The position numbers were made by a program, and so were the translations under genes. Of a stretch of DNA of 64,000 bases, positions 1-13,200 are shown piece by piece (within the stretch, counting starts at the first letter, position 1; each line of letters starts with the position of its first letter). Source of the DNA: Omphiscola glabra (lineage: Eukaryota; Mollusca; Gastropoda; Lymnaeidae). The notes under the pieces are model-generated. The model worked only from the letters and a program-made list of their open reading frames with translations, made no database searches and was not told the DNA's origin. Where the stretch lies: assembly GCA_964017045.1 (NCBI GenBank), contig OZ024807.1:11291893-11355892 (forward strand), read 5' to 3'.

Positions 1-390
1 ATTTTGATTTCTTGCCTAAAAATTACAGTGAGCATTTTTAACCCCCAAAAAAATGTAAAACTTAAAAAAATAATTTCACACTTGGGTCATGGCCAGTAAC
101 GGTGGCCTTGCATCCTGTCGTATCTTTTTTAACTGAAAATATTGAGCTGAGCGCCAATCTCTTTTAAGAAATTAGTAAAACACAGTAAGGTTAAACCTGA
201 AAAAAAGGAACGAAACAAAACAACGAACGTGTCGGCAGGAAGCCTTCATCAGCGAACAAACAGAAAAAACGAATACAATTTAAAAATATCAAAAAAATTA
301 TTTTTTTAAATGTAAAGCACTTAGCTGAGAAGTAGTATCCAAGAGGGCAGCAAATGATTTGTAACAGAATATTTCATTTAAGGTCCTGGA
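1..390 (+). other. Intron of the lectin gene, AT-rich
   Basis: No coding signal is seen before the first visible exon. It holds a hammerhead-like motif at 212-270 and leads into a 51-bp minisatellite. Confidence 0.5.
212..270 (-). ncRNA. Hammerhead-ribozyme-like core, copy 1
   Basis: The minus strand reads TTCGCTGATGAAGGC then TTCCT then GCCGACACGTTC. CTGATGA is intact and stem II is GGC/GCC. The GAAA element reads GACA, so activity is unlikely. Stems I and III are not clear. Confidence 0.45.
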
Positions 391-716
391 CGCATTTACA
401 TTTATACACCTGTATATTTCACTTAATGACGTGCCCATGTCTTCATTTACATTAATGCATGTGTATATTTCACTTCGTGACGTGCCCATGTCTTCATTTA
501 CATTAATGCATGTGTATATTTCACTTCATGACGTGCCCATGTCTTCATTTACATTTATACACGTGTATATTTCACTTCATGACGTGTCCATGTCTTCATT
601 TACATTTATACACGTGTATATTTCCCTTCATGACGTGCCCATGTCTTCATTTACATTTATACACGTGTATATTTCACTTCATGACGTGCCCATGTCTTCA
701 TTTACATTTGGACGCA
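391..716 (+). repeat. 51-bp minisatellite, about six copies
   Basis: The unit contains GTGTATATTTCACTTC and GACGTGCCCATG. The period is a multiple of three, so the array is open in several frames by chance. It ends about 30 bp before the acceptor of the first visible exon. Confidence 0.9.
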
Positions 717-746
717 TCAATGTTGTTTTCATTTTATTTGTTTCAG

Positions 747-3700
747 GAGCTTTGCCAAACCGCTGGTGGTACATTGGCCGAGCCGACAGATAGCGCGGAG
801 AGAATTGCCATAATGAATAAATTCCCTGACAAATTTTGTAAGTAATTATTTGGATGCTAACAATGCTAGCCACTGTCCATCAGAATGATGTTGCGATTCA
901 CAAGTGTCCCAGTTTCTTTATCTTAAAAGTGATTTTTTTTTATTTTTAAAATCGAAACGAAATACGTTTTACAGGTTGAAGACTTAGAATAACTATGATT
1001 GTAGAAGACAAACTCCAATTTCAACCCACTATATAGCACTATTGAAAATTTTGAAAATGTATTTATATTTAAATAAGAATTTAAATAACATTCATTGTAT
1101 TTATAATTTTATCTTATCGACATAGATAAACCTCATAAATAAATAAATAAGATCTCGCAACATCTCAAGAATAACAAGACTTATGAAGTTGATTTTCTCC
1201 ATGGAGATTTCTCTTATATTCTAGGCCTGCACTGTCAAGTTTTTTTTTCTTTAAAATTCAAATTTTTAGTGGCCTAAAATTTCAAAAGTCCTAAACATAT
1301 ATAAAAGCAATGGTTTGTTTCGTGATGCGTTAATTGGTTTGTGTTTTGACATTACGTTTTATGTATCGTGCACCGCACTTGAACATATGCTATTATATTT
1401 TTTGAGAAGGGGGCGAAAACGACAAAAAAGTTTCATATATAAGTTCTTCAACTGGTTATCTAAGTGTAAATATTGCGATCAGATGTATACACATTTATCA
1501 TTCAATAACGTTAGATCATTTTGTTGAATCTGACAAGATAATAGTTAATTTTTAATCATCATATTTAAACATTAGAATGTTGTTTTTTTCCCTTTTCATT
1601 GTAGTTATGAATTTTTTAAAAAAGTTTTCGATGCTAAATCAACCACTAACGATGTAATACGCGCGATAATTTATTCACACTAAAGTAAGACCATTATCAG
1701 GAGGAATACGGTGCAGCTTTCTAGTTGCCGTCGGGAAGTTCTAGGACACAAATCTGCCATTGACTTTCTATGTGTTCAAAGGACAGGTTCAATTAATTTC
1801 TTTTAGTGTCAAATAGAGAATTTTTTCTTTACCAAAGCGTCTCTTATAGTCACTCATCTTACATCTGTCGCATAATGGCGCTGCATCCGACATCTCACAC
1901 ATGATACACATAAATATAAACAACTGCCTAGTGTTGTACTGGCTTTTTATGGGTTGCAGCGTCTTTTAAAGTAGTTTCGTGTTCTGTGGGAACAGTAACG
2001 AGTTGAATAATTGCACAGTTATGCCACTTCTAAACGTGTTTGAAGAATATTCAAAGCTTTGAAATGAGCTAAAAAATTCTCTAAGTGGACGTTGTATTTC
2101 AGAGAAAGGTACCAATTTTAAGGCACCACCTAACGGTTATCCACTTTGTTTCCCCCACGTTCAACACAGTTACCATCATCTCGGCAATGATATTTTTGGC
2201 AATAAATGACAATGCTCTTGGTCTTTCCACAGAAAACTCTGGTGAATTCTTTTGTGCTTTTGATATTGCGCATACACGGCGCATTTTGGATTTAATGGAC
2301 CGCATTACAATTTTTATGTAGCCTCGGGAGGGCATCTGTATCAGGGACTTCTGTTCAGACAATTTGTCAATTCTTTCATCCTCCCAAGCTTTGCCTTCCA
2401 GGGCCATGAACAGCAATATGTGACAATGTGGTACGACACATTCTTTGGCACTCGATCACATGTAGCATAATTGCCCTAACACGTCCACATTTTTGGTGTT
2501 CGGCTAAGTCTTCAATTAGCAATTTCAGTTTCAACTCAAATACTCTGGTCACTAAATCAGGACGGTTGCATGACTGCTGACTGGGCAGAAAGTTTTCCCT
2601 TGTTTCCCTCACTTTAGGATTACCCGTGAATAATTCAGGATTGTCTTATTCCCTGACAAGTTTTCTTCAGATCTGTGGTTAACCCTGAATCTAATACTTG
2701 GAAAATAAAACGGTAGCAGATTGAGTCACAGGGACTACTCGTGATGGATTTACTTTGTAAAATGGTGCTTCTCAGATGCACTATCCGCACTGTGAAAAAA
2801 TGGCAGCAATGTCACCTCTGGCAGGCGGTAGCCCTTGTTCTGGCGTGGTGTGCATTATTTACCATTTCTTTCAAGGGTGTCCTGGTATATGTAATAAGCC
2901 CTCGGTTTGCCCTACTTACCTTTAGCATTTCGACTTGTTCATATAGGAGCAACTCGTTAAAAGAAAAGGCATCCACACAAACTACAAAGCAACAGGTACA
3001 TAATTCATCTCTAGGCCAAATAAGCTCACTAAAATATCTTTACCAAGGAGAGATATTACTTACGGTTATCTATATATATATATATATATATATATGTTTA
3101 TATATATATATGTGTCATTCGTGGGATAAGAATAGATGGCTGATATAAATAAATGTTACAAACTAGCTGTTCATTCCGGTTCATGAACCAAACAGGACTT
3201 AAGTTCAGGTTGATGAACGGATTCATTGTGTCCAACACTCCAACACGTTGTTCTTATCTATGCCGTGGTTCTTAATTTATGAAGTCTAATGATACTGTAA
3301 CTACCTATGAGAATACCATCTCGTACTTCCCTTTAAGTTATATTTAATCATTAATTCTTTTATTGTTCAATAATTTGTACAACAAGTTTTTGTCGTGTAT
3401 AACAAAATGTATTCCAGTGTATCGTCTGTGTGGCAAAGCAGGGATCAGAAGGAGTGTCACAAAAGTATTATGTAAACCGAAACAAGCCCAGTATCGCATG
3501 TTAACGTTAACGCGAAAAGAAATGAAAATATTTCGATATTTATTTTACGTTAAGTCTACGTGTCGTTTGTGTATGTTGTGATCAGGACTATGTAAAGTTT
3601 CTAAATGAATATTTTAAAAGATTATCAAACAACTCCGACTCTAGGACACGGGAAATTTATAATAAACTGTTTTAAAAATGGGATTATATTTACAACATAA

Positions 3701-4206
3701 AAAAAGGCAATTGTTGATATAAGGAAATATTTATCAAGAAGATGTATCAATTTTGTGAGCTTAAAAAAGAAAAACGAAAAACATGAATGCTTACGGACCT
3801 GTGAGCAGTGAAACTACTTCAGACAACTCATGGGACAAGCGCTTCGAAGACACGAATGTTCTTGATCTAGACAGAAGGCGCGAGATGAATAAATATATAT
3901 ATGAATGAATTAAGCACTTCAGATTAAAAATACCCCTTGACCTTACGTCCAACAGGTTATTGACCATCACAATGTTAAGGCATGTCGTGCTAATTAAATC
4001 ATTTACAGATTGGGTCGGGGCCACCGACACCGCCGTCGAGGGATCGTTCGTGTGGACCAATCACCAGACCGTCTTGCGACTCAACTGGTGGCAAGATGGA
4101 CAGCCCGAGGACGGTCTCAGCGAGTTTTGTGTGGCGTTCGACTCGAGAGTGGGGACTCTGAGTGACGAGGATTGCGCCAACGCTCTCCCTTTCATCTGCC
4201 AGTTTG
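747..4206 (+). CDS. First C-type lectin-like domain (exons 747-837 and 4009-4206)
   Basis: The first exon gives the CTLD helix-2 signature LCQTAGGTLAEP. The second gives WVGA (the WIGL-type core), then GQPEDG, EFCVAF, DEDC and FICQ. All conserved cysteines of the visible half are present. The sugar-contact tripeptide position reads QPE rather than the standard QPD or EPN, and the usual WND triad is reduced to D-E-D before Cys, so calcium-dependent sugar binding is uncertain. The intron between them (838-4008) is 3.2 kb, enters after the first base of a Tyr codon, and carries a Helitron remnant at 2060-2612. The upstream half of the domain is outside the window. Confidence 0.85.
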
Positions 4207-7200
4207 GTGAGTGGAACAAGAAAAAAAGGGTTCACTTGTTTTGTGTTTTGTTCAAATGGAATCGTTTCACCAGCAGGTGAAACACGTACTCGTACTTTTT
4301 TATTGTATTTTTTTATAAGGGCAGTGCCATTCAACGAGTCATACAGGAAATTGTAGATGACTAAAAATAACCCTTAAACTATTCTTTTGTCTTATAAATC
4401 CTTTACTTGCATTTTCCTTTACATTTATTTATGTAATTGTACGAGATTTATCATTAAAATATCGCGCAAACAGGTTTCATATTTCCTTCATTTTCCCTTA
4501 CAAATATACATTTTTTTCTGCATAACCCAATACTTCACAAATACAGATCACATAACAACTGCTACACAATTAATCTCCACACCAAATCACGCACACATTG
4601 AACAAATATTAACATCCCCCCCACCCACACACACACTCACACTCTTGAAAAAAATATTGCGGAATTGGAACTGAACGTTGATAGAATGTGTTGTCATCAA
4701 CAACGAGTCTATGTGCCAGGTTTCAGGGCGATAGCATGACGGATCGTGGGTCAGTTAGCCTTCCGCATATTTATCCACACAGGAACACACGAGGAAAGAA
4801 GCGAAGTTAATATAAAGGATTTGAAAATGACGCTTATCTAATCCACCCCAACAGTTGTGCTCCTTTCAACTCGGCAAGGCAACATTAAGCAAAGCTAGAC
4901 GTGGCGTTCTGCACAGAGGGTCAGACGCTTACCCGTGGATTTGACGAAATCATTTTTTTAAACAGGCACAACTGTTACTCCGAAATTGGCTGTATGAATA
5001 TGTCCTCCTTTAAGAAAAAACCAACTATTTAACAACAATCCACTAAAATTGAAAATTTGCGGAATTTATTGCGAGTTTCTTTTAAAATAACATTTGATTA
5101 TATAAAAACATGATATTATATATTCTTAAAGATTTCGCAAAACAATAACAACAGACTAGTATACAAGTTAGTTAACCATTTATTTCCATATTCACTCGTT
5201 AGTTCAAAGCCTCGCAGCTGTCTGTCATCTCTGAAATTATCTCTTCTCTATTTCTAAATTATTTAGCCAAATTTGAACGTTCTGGCTATCGGACACTTTC
5301 CCAGAATTTTGCATTAGATAAACAACACTGTAATACTTCCTTTTGTTACTGTGTTTTTCTCGCATCCCCCCCCCCCTTTTTTCATTTGGGTGAACTTCAT
5401 TTTCTATTTCGTTTCTTTCTTTTTTTTTTTTTTTTTTAAATTATAAATTTAATATATATTTTTAAATTCATCAATTTAAAATTTCAAACGTCTTCACATT
5501 ATGAACCGAATTTTTTTTTAAATTACGGTTAAAAGGTGTATATTCGTCCCCCATTTAAACCCCAGATGCTGCCAACCCGTGTGAGGTAATCCTCCCAGGC
5601 TCTGTGTACGCGTCCGGCTACTGCTTTAAATACTACAGCCAACAGATGACCTGGCCGGAGGCTCGGGTAAGTGGCACCGGTTAAGATGATGAGATCACCA
5701 ACATGGTGGAGAAAGGTGTTGTGGTTGAACCCATTAAAAAGGGGATGAAGGTGCATTTGTCAGCCAATTTATGTATTTGGAGTAAGGTGCATTTGTCAGC
5801 CAATTTATGTATTTGGAGTAAGGTGCCTTTGTCAGCCAATTTATGTATTTGGAGTAAGGTGCCTTTGTCAGCCAATTTATGTATTTGGAGTAAGGTGCCT
5901 TTGTCAGCCAATTTATGTATTTGGAGTAAGGTGCATTTTCTTTTGAGCTAGGCGTGACTCTATTTACTAAAACATCGAATATTATTGGGCATCTGCCGAA
6001 AGCTGATAAAAAGTAAACTGTGAATTAGTGTTGATTAGGCCTCCACCCTCCCCCACCACCTGCAAAAAAATAAATAAAAAATAATAAAAATTGGAACATT
6101 TCCCACACTTAGCTTATTTTATGGCAAGAAAACTTTTCAATAATCATATCTAATGAACTATCCATCCCTTAAGGATTAAATAATAGATTTTAGTCATTTT
6201 ATGCACATACAAACAACAACACCAATATCCACTATTATAATTCTTCTAATTACTGTATTACTCAACAAAAAAAAAAAAACAAGCTGTGTAGAAAATATTT
6301 TCAAAAAAATAATAACATTTAAACATCCTTTTAGCTTCCCCTACATTTAAATTGAATCATTTGCCGACATAGAGTGCCTTTATACTCTACAGAACAAACT
6401 TTTTTCGTTATTTAAAAACGATTTTAAACTTTAAAACGATTTTTTTTTAAAATTACATTTACTGGGGACGCTCAAAGTCGTCGATGAAAGAAAGTCTGTT
6501 TGAAAAAAAACGTTTTCGAACCACTGGATTTTATTTTTATTGTGGTAGTTGCCAACAAGTACCATCGTTAAATTGCCTTTGATGTTTGACTGAGGCGTTC
6601 TTTTGTTTTTTGCACCTTAACCTCTAGTTATTGTTGTTATATTTTGGTATCTTTGGGCGCTGCCGTCACACGCAAAACCATTTACTTACTGATGCAATTT
6701 AAATTGTTCGCAGCCCTTTAATAGATTATTTGAGAATCACGTTACTTTATTTTATCTCAAGAACAATTAAAGTGTTTTTTTTTTAATTAGATGCTTAATT
6801 AATAAAAATAATAATAATGTTCATTTGAAATATCACGCTTCATCCCCAAATGCTCGAAGCGCTGTACAAGGTCAAATCTAGGAGATAATAACGAGCTGGA
6901 AAAAGATGGTAGACAACAGCACCCCAGCAGCTGTTTGCGAAATAGATGAGTTTTCAAATCGGTTTTGAATGACTCCAGTGTCTAGCTGTTTCGGGGAGCG
7001 ACAGGAAGGGTGTTCCAAATTGTTGGGCCAGCAAATGCGAAGGTGCACCTTCCGTAAGTCTCAAGGCGAACACGCGGTATCGAGAGTTTGCCACTATCGG
7101 ATGAGCGGAGTTATCTAGTGGGTACATAAGGCGTCATGAGCGCTTGGAGATAGGACGGCGCCAGGTCATGCAAGCAGCGGTAGCACCGAGTTGCAATTTT

Positions 7201-10200
7201 GTATTCTATGCGAGCGCGGACCGGCAGCCAATGCAGTACCCTCAGAAGTATTTTAGCATGGTCGAATTTGCGTTAACGAAGAACAATGCGAGCCGCATTA
7301 TTCTGTGCTTTTTAATAGAACACTTTAAACTGTCACACATAAATAAAATGAAATAAAATAAAATATAAATAGATTATTTAAAGACTTTCAAGATTTATTC
7401 CCATCGCTACTCGTCAGCCCTGAGGCGCGAAGCCATTGAATTAATGCGTGTTGTTTCTTTGAAGTCTTACTGTCTACACAACAACTCTCACCTGGCTGAA
7501 CCAAAGACCGCGGAGATGCAACGTGTGGTGCAGCTGCATTTGGGACCGCTAAACGCTGGTAAATTGTTTTGATTGATAATTTCCTATTCTTTATTTATGT
7601 TAACGTTAGTGTAGATAGTACTGAAAGGCCCTTCCATGTACAAAAAAGTTTCGAACTGTTGGTCAAAAAAAGTAAGGAAACCTACACGAGTCATATTTAT
7701 TTTCCTACGACGGTAATCATCTAATGGGGCATTTTGAGAGACTGTCGTCTTTTGAACAACATGGGCGATCAGAATAACATTTACAGAGTCTGCCATCTGG
7801 GTGAGTGAATAAGTGATACAAAATGTAAAACAAAAGGTATTTTTCATTTCTCCGATGGGATTTTTAAAAAAAGTTTTTACTCGAACTCAATGTGAAGTAT
7901 ACAGATAATTTGTGGTCAACGTGTGATGGTGGGGGAGCAGTAATTTACCTGGACTAACTTCTGTACGAGGCAAAATAATTTAAAAAAATGAGCACCCTCA
8001 CCAGACTACACTGATTTATATTAATTAGAGGCCTATTTATGAACCCAAAGAAGGTCCCGAGGCATTCCCTCCCTTCGGAACCCTTTGTTACGGGAAACGC
8101 ACAATATTTCGACTGCCTAGGTTTCTCAGCAAGTCTCAAAAAAACGGAAGCGCATTTTGTTTCTGACAAAGTCTTGCTTGTTTTTCTCATCAAGCTTGGC
8201 TTGGTGCTAGCAATGCAATTACAAGAGAAAACTTCACATGGGTGACCGGCGGTGAGCAGGTCGTGAGCACTTACTTGAGCCCATCAGGCGCCAGTGGCCT
8301 AGATGACTACCTCTTATGGAACAACACTGCTGGCGGCGTCCTTTGGCAGGACAGGGCAGGGACTGAGAAGCACGGATTCTTATGTCAAACGGGTAAAAGA
8401 AGAAATCGTGTTATAAAGGTGGTGAAGAAATTGACACCAAATGTGAAATGACACTTTAAAAAAATAAATGTTTGAAATTTATTTAAAAAGGTACACGCAA
8501 AAATCCTAAGGTGTCTTCACTCTACGCTATATATTATGTCTTAAAAATGTATTAATCGAAATATAAATTTGGCGTCCTAAGAAACTGAAATTAGGTACAC
8601 AATTTTCTCTGTCTACCCATATTACACAAATAAATGTGTTAGATGCATCATTTTTATTTCTCAACTCCGGTTGATTTAGCTCAAATATGAAAGCCATAAA
8701 AAGTGAATAAACACAGCTAACAGTGTCTCGGAAAACCATTATAAATATGGGAAATAAATTTGAATAAAGAAATATAGATTGAAAAAAAATATAAGAGCTG
8801 GTTGGCTAAGCAAAAATTAACGTTAGGCTGATATTAGGAATGTCGTGGTTGCAATAACTACTCTATCATTTTTTTAAAAAGAAATCATCCTGAAATAACA
8901 ATTTTATTTTGATTTAATTAATTTGAGATCACTGATTACTTTTTTTTAAAATCATAAACAAACTATTTGTTTCGTTTAAAAAATCGAACGTTTTCTAATT
9001 TACTTTTACTACCACACCCCCCTCCCCACAGCCGTCGTAGTAGTTGACCCACAGCGTCATGTCGCCGTCTTACCAAAGATGGTTCGCAACGGCTCGCCCG
9101 AGGCTCACCTCCAAATAACCGCCAGCTTCCAGTACGTCGAGGTGTACCTGACCTTCAAGGTCAGCTACGACAAGGGAGTCGAAGAGGAGAAGCTCATGAC
9201 CTTGACCCCCAAAAGAGCGGTGCAGTTTAACCTCAACTCGTCACTGACCGTCTCTGACACAGGTCCGTCTGGTGGATAGGGCTTAGTTCTTATGGTGGCT
9301 CTTTATGCTTGTAGTTTTACTTGTCATTTTTTTAAAAAATGGCAACATTTCCACATCATCGTTTATTTACGTATAGAAAACCAGCCCCACAGAACACAGG
9401 AAGGTAGATATAATTTTTATATATCTTAAATTTAGAAAGATGGGACACAATCTTTTAAAAATACTTAGACAAACGTTAAATAACTAACCTCAAACTGCTG
9501 ATTCCGGCTAAAGGTCAAATTGCTTTTGAAAAGGAAAAGTGTTCAGCTCCTTAACATGGATTTAAAAATTATTTTTTTTCATTGTCTAGTATTCGCAAAA
9601 AAAACCACAAAAAAACAACAACAAAAAAAAAAAAAAAAAAATTTTTTGTAAGGGGTGTTTGTTAAGCGTAATTCATTTTCTTAAGACTGTCCCTAAGCTG
9701 GTCTCAACACAGTCTTCCATCCCCACTACCTTTTTACTCTCCAAACAATTCAAATTAGTCTATTAATTCCTCTTCAGGAAGTAATGAGCACGGACAAAAA
9801 AAATCAGTTTATTTTTCCCTGTTTATTGTTTGGGTAATTTCCTTTCAAAAACTTCAGTAAAATTAATTAGCGTTTTTTTTTTTTTTTATTCTCTTTGGCC
9901 AAGTCAGTCGCTAACCAATGCTAATCTTTTGTTTTGAAACTTGGTAACATAGCTATAATGTTCTGAAATAAGTTGAACTAACCATAGCATGTAAACCAGG
10001 GCCCATTACCTTCCTTTGAAAATATCCACATAATCTGACGTGCGAACTTCAGACGTCTACTCCCGGTTCGTCGAGGTAACGTCCAGCATGCCGGTGGTCG
10101 TTGTCCTGTATGTAATGGACAGGACATTAAGCCTTGCCAGCTCGTGCCTCATCTTCCCCGCCCAAATGTTCGCCGGCAAACAGGCGGGACGGTCCTACAT

Positions 10201-13200
10201 ACTACACTCGGGGATTCCTTACCGAAAAGGTATTCAGGCTGTCTTTTGTTTTCTTAAGGTTCCGAAATCATTGACTACGTTTTGAACTTTTTGGACATTG
10301 TTATTTGCAATAGCTAATCCTTTTTCTTTCACCTATTGTTGAGTTTTAAGGTCATAGCTTACTTTTTTTTTTTTTTTACACTGCTACGCTGGTGAGGTTT
10401 TTAAAAAAAATGGCCTGCCACTTGTTGCAGACACTACGGTTGCCATTGTAGCAATGTCTGGGGGAACAACTGATGTTATGATAACTTACAACAACCATGG
10501 CGCTCCCGACTCTTCCTTCGGCATCGGTGGCGTCGCTGTCAAGTGAGGTCATAGCGTACATACTTGCGTAAATAAAATTTAAAATATTGTTTTAAAAAAA
10601 TAGTTATCATCAACATTTATTTCATTTTAGCTGGTTTTTTTTTTTTTAAATTCTTGTCTAGCTTTTGTAGTAATTCATGTATGTTATATAATTTACTAAA
10701 ATAACCTAAAAAATGTGTGGGTTTTATTTAAAAGCAAACTGTACTCAGTCAGAGCAACACTCAAGTACCTGAACGATGCCATGACGGTCTCCATCGGCGC
10801 CAATCTGGATGGAGCATATGTCAATGCTAGTCAACCAGTCGCTGTATTTCTGGAAAATGTGGGGGTGAGGCACTGTGTGCGCGTGTGTGTGTGTGTGTTT
10901 GTGTGTGGGGGGGTTAGTTTAAGGCGATCCCACTCTTCTCTTCATAATGAGGTAAAATGTACTAGAATTTTTAAAAAATGAATTTAAAGCGATTATTTTC
11001 ATACTCGATGTCCATTGCAGTCCTTTATATCATCCATTGGAAGTGTTCTGGGGCTCATCAGCACTTGGATATCGGGCTGGATTAACCGCAAATAAGGCAC
11101 GTGCCTTGGGTACCAAGCGTTTGGGGGCACCACAAGTCCTGAAGAAATATTATTTTTGAAACAAATTTAAGTCCAGAAACAACTGAAAATTGAACAAGTG
11201 CTATGAAAATGAAGAAATACATTATAATAAAAATTCACATTCAAGTTTGGTACAATTTATTAACTATTAATTTTAATACAGAAATACTTTATTGTAGGTT
11301 TTATATAAGTGATAGTAGTACAAACTAAAAAACATATTTGTTAAAAACTGTTTTCTTTGCATAATATTGAACATACCAGCGGTCACGGTCAGTGAAAGAT
11401 CAGGGGCCCCGGGCAGAAGGGGGCAGCCATGTGGGTTTGTGCCTTGGGCACTAAAATGGCTTAATCCGGCCCTGCTTGGATCCTTTTTTTTGGGGGGGGG
11501 TGGGTGGGGGGACGTTTTAATAAACAACTCACCCCAGGCCTCGTAGTCCCGCCACTTCTAGCTAAAAACCACATCATAGTGTCATGGAGATAAACGATGG
11601 CCAAGTGTAGTGTCTAATATTTCATAACTTAACTTCTTATCCCATGCATACCTGAAGGATTTCTTTGCTTTTTTTACACTTTCTTTGTCTCTTATCTAAT
11701 GGCATGTTGCCAGAACTGCAAAATGTTTTACGAGGATAAAAATCCTACTTCGTTTAAACTTTTAAAAGTATTTTTCAAATCTATTACAAGCTGTTTTTCA
11801 ATAATAAAAGATATTTTATTTCTTTCCCGTCTCAGAATAAATCAGGCACTCCGGTGTATGATTTTTCCATGGATCAACTTCTGCCACTGGAATATATTGA
11901 AGAAGAATATATCGGTTTTTTTCAACCACTAACGTCACCCACGAAAGACTATTACAAATTTGTCGCTGTACATGACTGGACGTTTGTGGAGGTAAACATC
12001 CAGTTTGGCTATAACTACAAAAGTAATATATTGTATACTCTTAATGATTTTATTTACATTTAATTTTGTTACTGATGGCGCGGGTGATGTAATTTACGAG
12101 AAGCCAAAATCTTGTGTATTGAGATGAACTCAAGCAAAGTTACACTTATAAATGATGACGAAAAGAATTACAAAAAGTGAATCATAAAATATGAACCAGA
12201 GGCGTAGTGAAGGGGGGTGTAGGGGGTAACAGATGGCACCGGGCGCCAGCTAGTTAGGGGCGTCAAAATGTGCTTTGATATTATTGTATTGATGAAAATA
12301 ATTGGTTTGAGCGTTGAAAAAAAGAAAAAAAAAAGGGGGGGGGGGGTCGCTTTAAAATGAATCTTGTCCCTGGGCGCGAATCTCGTCCCCCTGGGCGCCA
12401 AACACTCTCGCTACGCCCCTGGTATTAACTTTTTAATTTTTCTCTGTTATAACATAAAATTGAATTTGTCCCTAAAAAGTACAACGCTAATATGAACATA
12501 AATATAATGCAATATTCTTTAACCAACTGACTGGGGCTCATTACAACTTCACAGCATGATAATAGTAAGAAGAAAAAAAACTGTTCCTGTTATAAAAAAG
12601 TCAGTGGAAATATTACCACAATAACTGACAACAATCACATAAGGAAGGTAGACGGTATTAAATTAAAACGTTATTTTTATATTTTAAAAAATGCAGTGTG
12701 TGCCCTTAATATAAATTCAATTGAAAATTGTGCAAACATTAATATTGCAGTTATGCACATTAACCAGAGAGCTTGAGTAATCTCTTCTATTCATCCAATA
12801 ACATTCAAATGCAACTTTTTGTTTGCACTCATATAAAACGCAAAAGTTATCATACGCTTGTCTTGTAGTGATAATATGGATAAAGGATACGCTACCCGGT
12901 TGTCAAAGTTTCATTTATCAAAATTTACCACGACACTAAGCTATACACTGAAGTTAAACTGTGTAGGATGTCGGGAACCTGGGGAAAGAACGGAAGTAGT
13001 CCAACGACGACAAACCAAACAAACACACAACCACGAAAGACACACGAACACCACTCACGTCATTAAGATAAATGAAAAGGAGGAGGGGGGGCGGGTTAAC
13101 AATCATCAGGAGGAAAACAAAAAAATTTTTTATCAGTGCTTCCAACTAATTTTTGTATTTGTGGATGGGAAGCTTAATCTCACTTACTGCAAATAATTTT

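Noticed and set aside
431..845. Long plus-strand open frames over the first minisatellite
   Set aside because: The 51-bp unit is a multiple of three, so frames stay open by repetition. Only the GAG-CTT-TGC part from 747 is a real exon.
2741..3148. 135-codon open frame
   Set aside because: No domain or splice context, and it ends in a TA microsatellite.
11029..11071. Possible extra exon after a CAG at 11014-11020 region (frame reading SFISSIGSVLGLIST)
   Set aside because: It has no donor before the hAT-like element, and the exons 10735-10864 and 11836-11991 already join in phase and complete the conserved segment.
12858..13196. 112-codon open frame
   Set aside because: Low-complexity composition, no family signature, and it overlaps the intron end before exon 13216.
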